A stretch of 64,000 nucleotides of DNA, from IMG/VR virus record IMGVR_UViG_3300050020_000041, positions 1 through 64,000 of that record, one strand, 5' to 3'. The notes under the pieces are model-generated. The model was not told the DNA's origin, ran no database searches, and saw nothing but the letters and a program-made list of their open reading frames with translations. This document shows positions 1-7,816 of the stretch, piece by piece (within the stretch, counting starts at the first letter, position 1; every line of letters starts with the position of its first letter). Made by a program: the position numbers and the translations under genes. This DNA is from a virus.

Positions 1-175
1 AATAATTGTAATGATGGATGGCGATAAGGCTGGAAGGAAAGTAACCGATAGTATCATGGATAAGCTGAAGGACAAGGCTCCGCTGATTAACCGGAAGCTT
101 AAAGATAAAGAAGATCCAGGCGATTTGAATACACGGCAGATTAAAGATCTGATAATGACAAATGAATATAAATGA
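1..175 (+). CDS. DNA primase, C-terminal end (TOPRIM), partial
   Basis: This is the 3' end of a gene that starts before the window. Reading from base 2 gives about 57 residues ending at TGA 173-175. It contains MMDGDKAGRK, which matches the metal-binding DxD-type strand of the TOPRIM fold, and further on DPGDLNTRQI, the DPGD motif typical of phage and DnaG primases. The role would be RNA primer synthesis at the replication fork. Its stop overlaps the next start (ATGA), and the neighbours are recombination and replication genes, which fits. The N-terminal zinc and catalytic parts lie outside the window, so a primase-helicase fusion cannot be excluded. Confidence 0.75.
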   Translation, partial: IIVMMDGDKAGRKVTDSIMDKLKDKAPLINRKLKDKEDPGDLNTRQIKDLIMTNEYK

Positions 176-759
176 TAACGTTAAAAGTTAGGACCGAGGT
201 TGCGGAAGTCGTGGCAGAACCCAAAAAGGAAACTGCTAATCAGCGATATTATAAAGCAAACAAAGAAGCTCTGAATAAAGCTAAGAAATTAAGGTATGAG
301 AATGATCCCGATTATAAAAAGTCGGTATTAGAGAGATCTCAGGCTCGATGGCTGGAGAAGATCAAGAAAGATCCTGCTGCCAAGATGCTGACTCTGGACG
401 AGATCCCGTATAGTCGGAATTATATGCGCTTGGTTTTTGTGGACGGCAAACAGATCAGATTTTACAGCCTGGGCGGATGCGCAAAGGCGCTCGGAATATC
501 CGGAGCCACGATAGGCGGATGGCACTCGATGGAAATTCTCCCGATACCGGCTTATGCCGGGACGGATGGGAGACGTTGGTACAGTGAAGTTTACATAGAA
601 AATGTTAGAGAAGTTTTAATAGATAGACGGTACGCTGATCTGGAAGCGCTGAAAGCAAACATGATGAATAAGTTTTCGGCAAATCCGGATGTAATGTTCA
701 CGGGAAGAATGGAAATGAAGGATGAAGATATGGAGTCTATTAGGAAGATGTTCGCATGA
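172..759 (+). CDS. Putative HTH DNA-binding protein
   Basis: The product has 195 residues. The first 70 are highly charged (Lys/Glu/Arg-rich, with an N-x-R-Y-Y-K-A-N-K pattern seen in phage HNH-associated and AP2-linked proteins). Residues about 98-140 resemble a winged helix-turn-helix of the MerR/excisionase type: GGCAKALGISGATIGGWH followed by an aromatic wing (RRWY) and IENV. No catalytic motif is visible. It overlaps the primase stop by four bases and is probably co-translated with it. A transcriptional or replication-associated DNA-binding role is inference only. Confidence 0.55.
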   Translation: MITLKVRTEVAEVVAEPKKETANQRYYKANKEALNKAKKLRYENDPDYKKSVLERSQARWLEKIKKDPAAKMLTLDEIPYSRNYMRLVFVDGKQIRFYSLGGCAKALGISGATIGGWHSMEILPIPAYAGTDGRRWYSEVYIENVREVLIDRRYADLEALKANMMNKFSANPDVMFTGRMEMKDEDMESIRKMFA

Positions 760-780
760 GAATAAATAGAAGGTATGACA

Positions 781-1497
781 ATGGCGCTAAAATATGTGGA
801 GTTAGGCACTCCCTTGACAGCGATAGAAGTAGGGATTCTGAAGAAGATTGGACTGAATGTAATTAACGAAAGGCTGTTCATCGATGAAAGAGCAATCCAT
901 GCTGACCGTCCCTCGGTGGGAAGGAAGTCGAAAAATAAAGGTGGCACATTTGAGAGAAAGGTCGCAGTAGCGCTCTCAATCTGGTGGTCCAAAGGTGAAT
1001 CGAAAGAAATGTTCACAAAGACTCCGAGAAGTGGTGCATGGAAATTTCCACAGGACATAGTGCCTCCGCAGAAATGCCCATTTCTGATTTCATGCAAGAA
1101 TGAAGAAGCATGGAAGGGTGTGGAGAAAGTATTGCTGACTGATAAGCATCGGCTCGCAGCATATTGGGAGGAGTTGATGGAGTCTTATTTCAAGTTGGGA
1201 AGAGAATCAGCAAGTTTATTTGAATCAGCGACGAAGGTATTATTCAATAAGGTGATACCTATGGTGATATTCACGAGAAACCATGATTCGAATTACGTTA
1301 TGATAAGAACAAGTGACTTTATCAGGCTGGAAAAGAGTTGTGGTTCGTTCCCGATAGATAAGAAACTGATACAGTTCAGCATGAACAATTTTGAAGAAGG
1401 CTCGACAAGGTTATTAAGCGGATATGCGCTATTGCTTTTTGCGGATATGATGGAATGGCTGGAACCGAAAGCTGTCCAGGATTTCGTGGATCTGTAA
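781..1497 (+). CDS. PD-(D/E)XK nuclease, resolvase-like
   Basis: The 238-residue product carries the ordered signature of Holliday-junction resolvase-like PD-(D/E)XK nucleases. Glu58 sits in GGTFERKVA, followed by a basic TPRSGAW loop, then Asp92 in QDIV and Lys106 in ISCKN, where Ser replaces the usual Glu of E-x-K. Such enzymes cleave branched DNA during phage recombination and before packaging. Two ATGs occur at 775 and 781. The AGAAGG at 768-773 is 7 bases before 781 but only 1 before 775, so I chose 781. It sits between primase and ssDNA-binding genes. The family call is fairly secure; the precise substrate is not. Confidence 0.6.
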   Translation: MALKYVELGTPLTAIEVGILKKIGLNVINERLFIDERAIHADRPSVGRKSKNKGGTFERKVAVALSIWWSKGESKEMFTKTPRSGAWKFPQDIVPPQKCPFLISCKNEEAWKGVEKVLLTDKHRLAAYWEELMESYFKLGRESASLFESATKVLFNKVIPMVIFTRNHDSNYVMIRTSDFIRLEKSCGSFPIDKKLIQFSMNNFEEGSTRLLSGYALLLFADMMEWLEPKAVQDFVDL

Positions 1498-1709
1498 TGA
1501 AGAAGTTTGTAGAGCTTGATGACAGAGCAAAAGAAAACGGGTACAAGAATCTGGAAGATTTTTTTGATCAGAACGTCTCTTTGAATTTCAAAGAGATGAG
1601 CAAAATTTTGAATGTAAGTACGTATACGATAGCTGGTGCATACGAAAGTTATGGACTCGATTTGTTCATAGCACCGGCAGATGATATTGGGACAGAAAAG
1701 AAAACTTAG
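1497..1709 (+). CDS. Small HTH-like protein
   Basis: The product has 70 residues. The ATG at 1497 overlaps the upstream TAA, so translation is probably coupled. A longer reading from 1455 is open but would overlap the nuclease gene for no reason. The middle, FKEMSKILNVSTYTIAGAYESYG, reads as a helix-turn-helix (recognition helix near STYTIAGAYE). It is small and acidic, with no other domain. A regulatory role is inferred only from the HTH-like pattern. Confidence 0.5.
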   Translation: MKKFVELDDRAKENGYKNLEDFFDQNVSLNFKEMSKILNVSTYTIAGAYESYGLDLFIAPADDIGTEKKT

Positions 1710-1877
1710 GTTTATGCGATCCTCATTTTAAGCCCTATTCAAGCTATTAGAAGTGGCATCGCAGAATTATGTCCAAAGAAATTATCGGGCGGATTAAAAA
1801 AATCTTAGCACGGTATTTGAATGTTCTAAACTCAATACATTTTATAACAACCATAAACTGATAAAGGAGAAAACGTT
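1710..1877 (+). promoter_or_regulatory. Intergenic region before the ssDNA-binding gene
   Basis: This is a 168-base non-coding gap, one of the longest in the window. TGCGAT (1714-1719) can pair with a downstream ATCGCA across a loop of about 36 bases. The 3' half is AT-rich, including CATTTTATAACA near 1838, and ends in AAAGGAG just before the start codon at 1878. It is a plausible promoter region for the ssDNA-binding/helicase operon, but no -35/-10 pair or phage promoter is convincing by eye. Confidence 0.35.
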
Positions 1878-2519
1878 ATGAGCGGTTGGTATCAACAAGG
1901 CTTCGATGCAGTCGACAAATTGCCGGACGTATCGAAACAAAACCGATTCTGGTTGAAGGTCGGTGAAGAAAGACAGATAGTTTTTCTTGACAAAGATCCT
2001 TTTACGTTTTGGGAGCATCAGGTGCGCCTAAACGGAGAATGGAGATATTACTTCACCTGTCTGAAAAACCTGAACAAACCCTGTCCTCTTTGCGATGCAA
2101 AGGTAAAAAGATACTTCGTCGGGCTGTTCTCGATAATCGATGTATCCTCTTACATAGCCAAAGACGGCAAGGAAGTCAAAAACCCGGTTAAGCTCATGGC
2201 GATAAAACAGAAGGCTCTGAAACTTCTGAAACGTCATGACGACAAAGGAAGAATCCTCCACGGATTGTTCAATGTTGTCCGCACGGACGATAAAGCAGGC
2301 ACGTCAGGAGACATGTTTGAATTTGAACAGAAGGTCAATCCGCTGGAATACAATCCGAAGGCTACAGTATTCGATTACGAAAAAGAATGCAAGCCATTGG
2401 AACATGAAGCCCTTGCAACCATTGCGAGCATGGCTGAACCTGATCCGTATGCAAATGCGGGCAAGGAAGTTCCTGTCGCTGCTGCAGTAGCTGATGACTC
2501 GGATAATGTTCCGTTTTAG
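1878..2519 (+). CDS. gp32-like single-stranded DNA-binding protein
   Basis: The product has 213 residues. His47 plus Cys61, Cys69 and Cys72 (KPCPLC) form a His-Cys3 zinc site laid out as in phage ssDNA-binding proteins of the gp32 type. The C-terminus is a flexible Ala-rich stretch ending in DDSDNVPF, the acidic, Phe-terminated tail by which SSBs recruit replication and recombination partners. It would coat single strands at forks and during recombination. A good SD (AAAGGAG) precedes the start. The next genes are UvsW-like and UvsX-like, the classic functional partners. A second, shorter SSB lies at 8837. Confidence 0.7.
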   Translation: MSGWYQQGFDAVDKLPDVSKQNRFWLKVGEERQIVFLDKDPFTFWEHQVRLNGEWRYYFTCLKNLNKPCPLCDAKVKRYFVGLFSIIDVSSYIAKDGKEVKNPVKLMAIKQKALKLLKRHDDKGRILHGLFNVVRTDDKAGTSGDMFEFEQKVNPLEYNPKATVFDYEKECKPLEHEALATIASMAEPDPYANAGKEVPVAAAVADDSDNVPF

Positions 2520-2538
2520 TTAGAGTCCTTTTCAAGAA

Positions 2539-2556
2539 GGCTCCCGCAGGGGAGTC
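2539..2556 (+). terminator. Hairpin after the SSB gene, possible terminator
   Basis: GGCTCCC, loop GCAG, then GGGAGTC forms a 7-bp stem with one G-U pair. It is followed by TTTGTATTCTT, a weak U-rich tract. Placed 20 bases after the SSB stop, it could partly terminate transcription so that SSB is made in excess of the helicase downstream. Confidence 0.5.
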
Positions 2557-2591
2557 TTTGTATTCTTCAAACAAATGATGTTGCGGATAGT

Positions 2592-3998
2592 ATGATGTTT
2601 GGAAGTCAGTTGGCAATCGATATACCGGTTGCTGAGAAAACAAAAATAATAATCGGCGCGGAAGCAATAGTTCCCAAGCACCTTGTTAATATGGACAAGC
2701 TTCGTAAGCTACTTACGGTTGTCAGTATCGACATGGGATATGGAAACTTCAAGGTAGAGCTATGGCACGAGGACATGTACGGGAACGTGGTTATACCGCG
2801 CTACTATGCAATGAAGGTGTTTTCTGGAAGACCAGACGTTGAATTTGAATATAGGGTTTCAGAGGGCACAAGAGTTGATTTTCCTTCGTTTGCTGGTACG
2901 TTACGACCGGTACAGGCACAGTTTGCACCCGATGTCCTCTCGGCTATGAAAAACGAGATGAACCTCGGCGGACTGGTAAACTTTGCGGTCGGAGGGGGCA
3001 AAACAATATTCGCGTTGTATCTGGCAAGTATGCTCGGGCTCAAGACTCTGGTAATAGTACATAAGGAATTTTTGATGGATCAGTGGACAGAGAAGATCCT
3101 CGGAAATCCTGCTAAAGGGATACCAGCATTTCTTCCGGGCGCGAGGGTTGGGAGGATTCAGCAGAACGTTTGCGATGTGAAAGATAAGCATGTTGTATTA
3201 GGAATGGTGCATTCGCTGGCCATGAAAGATAGTTATCCTGTTTCGATTTACGATGAATTTGGTCTTGTCATAACTGACGAGAGCCATCGTATGTCCGCTG
3301 CAACATTTTCTTTGGCAGGTCCAAAGTTCAGCGCAAAGTACAGACTAGCCCTGACGGCTACTCCTGATAGAAAAGATGGCACTAAGAATGTATTCATGTA
3401 CCATATCGGTCCGATGCTGGCTCAATACAACGTTGAGAATCTGGCGCCGATAATAAAAAGAGTTTTCCTCGATGAAGTGAAGTTCAGAGAGGGTTTCAAT
3501 CCCGACGTAATCCCTATGGGACGTTTAATGACGATGCTTGGGAAACATCAGAGAAGAAATCAAGTGATTGCGAATCAGATAGTAGACGCGGCGGTGGCGG
3601 GCAGAAAGTCCATCACGATGTCGCACAGATTAGAACAGCTTGACATCTTGAAAGATTATATCACTGCGATATTGAAGTCTCGAGGAATGGATTTGAGAAT
3701 TACGATGGGCAAATATGTCGGCGGAATGACTCAGACAGCCCTCGATAATTCAGCCACAAAAGACATTATACTTTCGACGTACACGATGGCGTCCGAAGGT
3801 TTAGATATCCCTGACCTCGATACGATATTCTTGGCAACGCCCATGAGTAGCGTACTGCAATCAATAGGAAGAATTTTAAGAGCCTGCGATGAGAAGAAGA
3901 AACCGATAGTGGTTGACTTCATCGATAAGAGCATAGGTCTGTGCGTAAAAATGTATAAAAAGAGAATGAAATTGTATCAATCAAAAGGATGGAAATAA
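2592..3998 (+). CDS. UvsW-like superfamily 2 DNA helicase
   Basis: The 468-residue product has two RecA-like lobes. Motif I is GGGKT (about residues 134-138). Motif II is a DESH box (about 229). Motif III is LTATP. Motif VI is SIGRILRA near residue 425. The order and the DESH box fit the UvsW/RecG/XPB-Rad25 group that remodels forks and Holliday junctions and unwinds R-loops in T4, helping the switch from origin- to recombination-dependent replication. T4 UvsW is of similar size (about 500 residues). The first 90 residues would be the substrate-recognition domain. No SD is clear before 2592, and ATG 2595 is an equal choice. Confidence 0.8.
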   Translation: MMFGSQLAIDIPVAEKTKIIIGAEAIVPKHLVNMDKLRKLLTVVSIDMGYGNFKVELWHEDMYGNVVIPRYYAMKVFSGRPDVEFEYRVSEGTRVDFPSFAGTLRPVQAQFAPDVLSAMKNEMNLGGLVNFAVGGGKTIFALYLASMLGLKTLVIVHKEFLMDQWTEKILGNPAKGIPAFLPGARVGRIQQNVCDVKDKHVVLGMVHSLAMKDSYPVSIYDEFGLVITDESHRMSAATFSLAGPKFSAKYRLALTATPDRKDGTKNVFMYHIGPMLAQYNVENLAPIIKRVFLDEVKFREGFNPDVIPMGRLMTMLGKHQRRNQVIANQIVDAAVAGRKSITMSHRLEQLDILKDYITAILKSRGMDLRITMGKYVGGMTQTALDNSATKDIILSTYTMASEGLDIPDLDTIFLATPMSSVLQSIGRILRACDEKKKPIVVDFIDKSIGLCVKMYKKRMKLYQSKGWK

Positions 3999-3999
3999 G

Positions 4000-4698
4000 A
4001 TGGCAAAAGTAACACCGAAAGAAGGTGCTGAAAAAAAACGTTCCGCAGCGGACATACTTGAGGACGTGGGAATATTCGAGCCGAAAGCTGGTCATGTAGA
4101 AGAACCTGCTGATCCGAAAGAATTTGATCCGGAAAATCCGGATAGTGAGAAACCTTGGGGCAAGACGTTCGGAAGTCCAGGAGAAAAGCTGAAGGAGGCT
4201 ATGACGGCTGTGAAAGAAGATCCAAAACCTGCAATAGTTCCTGTCGTAGAGGCGGAAAAACATATTACGCCTCCAGTGGGAAAGGAAGTAGTTACTGCGG
4301 CTGGCAAAATAATCGAGACAGTGGGTAAAGTACCTGAACCCGAGATAGTGCCGGTACAGATGAAAGGGCAGATAACTATTGAACGTAGTTACCACATCGC
4401 GAAACAGGAAGAACCAACTAAGTTTTCTACCAAGACGCTAGATACTCCGATCATGAGGTTCCTGACTCAGCCAGCAAAGGTTGCCGTGAAATACGGAGCT
4501 ACTCTGAACATGGGAAATTTCGAATCGGTAAGAGTTGATATCATGGTAGAAATGCCATGCTATAAAGAAGATGTCGATGAACTCTACAAGGTCATTGCGG
4601 ATTACACTGAATCGCTAATCACCGAGCATGTAGCTGAAATAAAAGATACGGCAAGCGGTGGTAAGAAAAAGGTCGAAGAAGAAGAAAAGCCTTGGTAA
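4000..4698 (+). CDS. Conserved phage protein of unknown function
   Basis: The product has 232 residues. Residues 1-120 are low complexity, rich in Lys, Glu, Pro and Val, and likely disordered. Residues about 125-215 form a compact domain containing a V-R-V-D-I-M-V-E-M-P-C-Y stretch followed by an amphipathic helix, a pattern I associate with hypothetical proteins encoded near phage recombinases. The end is Lys/Glu-rich. It starts one base after the helicase stop and precedes the recombinase gene, so an accessory role in recombination is plausible but unproven. Confidence 0.45.
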   Translation: MAKVTPKEGAEKKRSAADILEDVGIFEPKAGHVEEPADPKEFDPENPDSEKPWGKTFGSPGEKLKEAMTAVKEDPKPAIVPVVEAEKHITPPVGKEVVTAAGKIIETVGKVPEPEIVPVQMKGQITIERSYHIAKQEEPTKFSTKTLDTPIMRFLTQPAKVAVKYGATLNMGNFESVRVDIMVEMPCYKEDVDELYKVIADYTESLITEHVAEIKDTASGGKKKVEEEEKPW

Positions 4699-4706
4699 TT
4701 GAGAGA

Positions 4707-4731
4707 GGGCGCAACCGAGTGCGTTGCGCTC
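4707..4731 (+). terminator. Stable hairpin between orf4000 and recombinase
   Basis: GGGCGCAAC (4707-4715) and GTTGCGCTC (4723-4731) form a 9-bp stem with one wobble pair around a 7-base loop. There is no strong U-run after it (AGAAATCATTTT), so a processing or stabilising element is as likely as a terminator. Confidence 0.4.
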
Positions 4732-4762
4732 AGAAATCATTTTGTAAGACATTGGGAGAAGT

Positions 4763-6082
4763 ATGGCAAAGGTAGAAAAGGTTAAAGAACCAACGAAAGT
4801 GGTGATTAAGTCTGAGAAGACTAAGGTTATGGAAGTGGCAGTGGACGTGGCTGAAAAAGCTATCGGGGAAGTTATTGAGGAATTAGTCGGACCGAGATCT
4901 ATCGAACCGACAGGTGTAGTCGCTGAGGAAATGGTTAAGAAGGGAGTAATTGAAGAGACCGGCGAAATAATACGCAGGGAGCCGATCATTGATAAAAAGA
5001 CCAAGGCTGAGATAGCCAAAAAGATTTTAGGTCTGAAAGATGTAATGAAGGCTCTTGATAAAAAATTTGTTGCGGAAGGCGACAAATCAGAAAGAAAAAT
5101 AGTGGCGGTGGCTTCATCCGATACATGGTATCAGGTGGAAAGGATTCCTTCGGGAGTAATGGCATTTGACATAGCTACGTTTGGCGGAATACCAAAAGGA
5201 AGGTTGACCGAATTCGTGGGAGATGAATCAAGTTCGAAAACATCGATGGCTTTAAGAGTAATAGGACAGGCTCAGAAACAGGGACTATTATGCGCGTATG
5301 TCGACGTGGAAGGTACCATAGACAAGAAGTGGGCAGCTAATTTCTGCGACGTAGATAGCTTGCTGCTCTCGCAGCCTGTCAGCGGAGAGGAAGCTATGGA
5401 GATTGTAGACGCCCTGATAAGATCCGGTAGTGTCGATTTAATCATCGTTGATTCCATTGCAGCCATGACACCGATGACAGAAATTAAAAAGGGATTTGAT
5501 GAAGCGACGATGGGAGTGCTTGCCAAATTAGTCAACTTGGCTATGAGGAAGTGGGTATCCAGTCAGACATACGCTCTGAGAACGTTCAACAATCCTGTAA
5601 CGATTTTGTATATACAGCAGTATAGGCAAAAAGTGGGCTTTGTAATGGGAGATCCAAATATTGTTCCCGGAGGAATGGCTCAGCGTTTCGCTAAGTCATT
5701 ATCTGTCAAGATGTGGCATGGTAAAACACTCATGGAAAAGGAAACCGATAAACCGATATCCATTGATATGAACTTTAGAGTGGTGAAGTCCAAGGTATGT
5801 CCATCGAATATGTCCGGCACTTATTCCATGATGATTCGGGACGACGCACATTTCAGATCAGGTGATGTCAATGAGGTTGAAGCATTAAGAAAGCTATGCG
5901 TCAAGTACAATTTCATTGCTAAGACTGGAAAGAATTACGAGATCCTTAAAGAGGTTCCTGGAAAAGAAGACACGTTCCTGCACTGCCCCACACTTGAGGG
6001 CATCGACAAGATTTTCTTAGAGAATCCGGACGTGTTTGAATTATACAAAACAGAAATGATGGAATTTTTAATAGCATTATAA
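4763..6082 (+). CDS. RecA/UvsX-like recombinase
   Basis: The product has 439 residues. The ATPase core begins near residue 125. Walker A is GDESSSKTS (about 153-161), a variant G-x5-K-T loop. Walker B is VDLIIVDSIAAM (about 224-235). TILYIQQYRQK near residue 280 sits where the L2/DNA-binding region is expected. It would form the strand-exchange filament on SSB-coated DNA. About 115 residues before the core are Lys/Glu/Val-rich and not typical of UvsX, which is around 390 residues in T4. A GGGAGAA SD precedes the start. The neighbouring SSB and UvsW-like genes support the call. Confidence 0.8.
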   Translation: MAKVEKVKEPTKVVIKSEKTKVMEVAVDVAEKAIGEVIEELVGPRSIEPTGVVAEEMVKKGVIEETGEIIRREPIIDKKTKAEIAKKILGLKDVMKALDKKFVAEGDKSERKIVAVASSDTWYQVERIPSGVMAFDIATFGGIPKGRLTEFVGDESSSKTSMALRVIGQAQKQGLLCAYVDVEGTIDKKWAANFCDVDSLLLSQPVSGEEAMEIVDALIRSGSVDLIIVDSIAAMTPMTEIKKGFDEATMGVLAKLVNLAMRKWVSSQTYALRTFNNPVTILYIQQYRQKVGFVMGDPNIVPGGMAQRFAKSLSVKMWHGKTLMEKETDKPISIDMNFRVVKSKVCPSNMSGTYSMMIRDDAHFRSGDVNEVEALRKLCVKYNFIAKTGKNYEILKEVPGKEDTFLHCPTLEGIDKIFLENPDVFELYKTEMMEFLIAL

Positions 6083-6094
6083 AGTCAATTAAGT

Positions 6095-6120
6095 GCGGGC
6101 GGTTATTAAGGACCGTTCGC
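6095..6120 (+). terminator. Hairpin after the recombinase gene
   Basis: GCGGGCGGT (6095-6103) pairs with ACCGTTCGC (6112-6120): nine pairs, two of them G-U, around an 8-base AT-rich loop. No U-tract follows. It is similar in size and position to the hairpins at 4707 and 10042. Confidence 0.35.
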
Positions 6121-6150
6121 GAAATCATAAGATAAAAAAGGAAGGATACG

Positions 6151-6468
6151 ATGAAAGTTCTAACGGAAGGTCATTTTTACGAGTTGGATTCGATGGACGG
6201 AAGTTTCCCACAAAGAATCCAGTTTATCGAAAAGGTTCTCGGAGTAGATGGTAAAAGTTTTGTCACTTTGAACGATGGGACAACAAACGAGGAAGTCCTC
6301 GATGTTCTGATTGACAGGATGGAAATAATGTATGCGAAACTGCCGAATCAGGAAACTGAACTTGCTCTGGGCAACCTTAGAACGGCTTCTGAGTTGCTGA
6401 AGATGCGAACAAGGAAAAGAGTCCAGCAGGGAGTGGAGAATACTCCGCTCGATCATGTCAGTAATTAA
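6151..6468 (+). CDS. Hypothetical protein (105 aa)
   Basis: I do not recognise it. It is preceded by a good SD (AAGGAAGG). The product is a small acidic protein with a beta-rich first half (EGHFYELD; GKSFVTLNDGTTNEEV) and a helical second half ending in basic TRKR. The mix suggests a compact accessory protein, and its position between recombinase and GroES-like genes suggests an early role. Confidence 0.5.
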   Translation: MKVLTEGHFYELDSMDGSFPQRIQFIEKVLGVDGKSFVTLNDGTTNEEVLDVLIDRMEIMYAKLPNQETELALGNLRTASELLKMRTRKRVQQGVENTPLDHVSN

Positions 6469-6484
6469 CTAAGTAAGGATACGT

Positions 6485-6685
6485 ATGGAAACGAAAGAAG
6501 ATTTCAAGTATTGCGAGATACATGGGTTGGGAGACCGATGGTTATACAAGCAGTACGGTGACGGACGGATTGAGTTCAGAGATGAACTTGAGCCAGGTGC
6601 GGGTTACGAAAGATTTTTAACCGCTCAAATAAAAGAGCAAATCAGAAACAATGTAAAAGAGAGTTATCTCACGGAGGATATGTAA
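6485..6685 (+). CDS. Hypothetical small protein (66 aa)
   Basis: I do not recognise it. It is rich in aromatic and charged residues: a G-x-G-D-R-W-L-Y-K-Q-Y-G-D-G-R-I-E-F beta-hairpin-like stretch, then an amphipathic helix (AQIKEQIRNNVKE). The stop is directly followed by the start of the GroES-like gene, so the two are translated together. Confidence 0.5.
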   Translation: METKEDFKYCEIHGLGDRWLYKQYGDGRIEFRDELEPGAGYERFLTAQIKEQIRNNVKESYLTEDM

Positions 6686-6973
6686 ATGGTACTAATGACA
6701 CCTATGAACAATCGCGTTCAGATTGAAAAAATCGCTGCTGAAGAAGTGAAGCAGGGAATTATCATCCATGTAACCCAGCAGGAAGAGGCAAAAGCTAAAG
6801 TTGTCTCAGTTGGCGAGGATGGCGATGTAAAAACTTTTGTGAAGGTCGGCGATACAATCGTCTATCGTCCCAACAGCGTTGAAGAATTTTTGGTAAATGG
6901 AGAAACACTGTATTTCGTCCCAAGACATAATATCGTGGGTGTACTAACGGCAGCGGAAGTAGCTCCAGTTTAA
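6686..6973 (+). CDS. GroES-like co-chaperonin (gp31-type role)
   Basis: The 95-residue product is the length of a GroES subunit. It opens with MNNRVQIEKIAAEE, matching the GroES entry strand. QGIIIHV stands where the mobile loop returns (GIIIP in GroES). It continues AKVVSVGEDG, then VGDTIVYRP, and ends in a FVPRHNIVGVL strand. The family caps host GroEL; in T4, gp31 replaces GroES to fold the major capsid protein. No GroEL gene is present here, so it would use the host chaperonin. The mobile-loop segment is short, which is worth noting. Confidence 0.75.
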   Translation: MVLMTPMNNRVQIEKIAAEEVKQGIIIHVTQQEEAKAKVVSVGEDGDVKTFVKVGDTIVYRPNSVEEFLVNGETLYFVPRHNIVGVLTAAEVAPV

Positions 6974-6998
6974 TAAATGATATAGCAGGGAGAATGAT

Positions 6999-7472
6999 AT
7001 GGGATATAGTAGCATGATGACGTCATCGGAATTTGTTTCGGATAAGTCCGAAGCGGAGATTCAGATGATTTTTACGGAGTTCAAGGACATCGCGGAGGAT
7101 TACGTTGTCGTGATAACTCCTGATGGTCCGAGTGGAAATGTTTGCAGTTTCGAACCGTCTGATGGCGAATGGGAGGGCAGACACTACCATGATACGAAAA
7201 TGGCGGAGTTTATTTCGCAGATAATAGCGCCAGGTGAAGTCACCGACCTGACCTTCCGTGGTCAGGAGGATGAGATCTGGGGCTTCCGCATCGAAAGGGA
7301 CAGAGTTAGAAACCTTGGGGCGGAGATTAAGCTTTATGTCAGCGATATGACGGAAAATGAGTTGGAGGCTGAAATCAAAGTGTTTCAGGACGCCCTCAGA
7401 GTGGTACGAGAACGAACTACGAAGACGATGTCTGAAATGGTTGATGAAGTTCTGTCGGAGGAGATTCTATGA
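6999..7472 (+). CDS. Hypothetical protein (157 aa)
   Basis: I do not recognise it. It is acidic, with an N-terminal alpha/beta region and the motif FRGQEDEIWGFRIERDRV near residue 92, a pattern seen in small phage hypothetical proteins. A helical C-terminus contains AEIKVFQDALRVVRERTTK. It overlaps the next gene by four bases (ATGA). Confidence 0.45.
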   Translation: MGYSSMMTSSEFVSDKSEAEIQMIFTEFKDIAEDYVVVITPDGPSGNVCSFEPSDGEWEGRHYHDTKMAEFISQIIAPGEVTDLTFRGQEDEIWGFRIERDRVRNLGAEIKLYVSDMTENELEAEIKVFQDALRVVRERTTKTMSEMVDEVLSEEIL

Positions 7473-7816
7473 TAGAATCCAATCACAGAACGGTGAAGAA
7501 ACAGGAAAGTAAGCTCGCGAAGATTATTCAGGGCAACAGACAGCCTATGTCCGGAGCCAATGATAAAGCTAAGAGCGATGCTACGTCCAAACGTTTTCAC
7601 TGCGAAGCTAAGCAGACTCAGAATAGCAGCATCAGCATGAAATTGGCATGGTTATCGAAAATAGATAAAGAGGCGGACGCTGTCAATAAGTATCCGCTTC
7701 TTGATATTCTGTTTTTGAATACTCCCCCACGGGTTCCGAGCGAATGGGTGGCAATACCGATGTATGTATTTGACCTTCTGTTCGAGGCTTGGAGAGAGAA
7801 AGAGGAGACTAAATGA
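7469..7816 (+). CDS. Hypothetical protein (115 aa)
   Basis: I do not recognise it. The first 50 residues are basic and polar, with little hydrophobic content (likely disordered). The second half is hydrophobic and proline-containing (LLDILFLNTPPRVPSEW, then MYVFDLLFEAW). It is coupled by ATGA overlaps to both neighbours. Lying directly before the nuclease gene, it may be a partner of that enzyme, which is inference only. Confidence 0.4.
   Translation: MIESNHRTVKKQESKLAKIIQGNRQPMSGANDKAKSDATSKRFHCEAKQTQNSSISMKLAWLSKIDKEADAVNKYPLLDILFLNTPPRVPSEWVAIPMYVFDLLFEAWREKEETK

Noticed and set aside
591-1097. - strand frame opposite the nuclease and HTH genes
   Set aside because: Opposite two supported + strand genes, no SD, no known motif; all supported genes in the window are on +.
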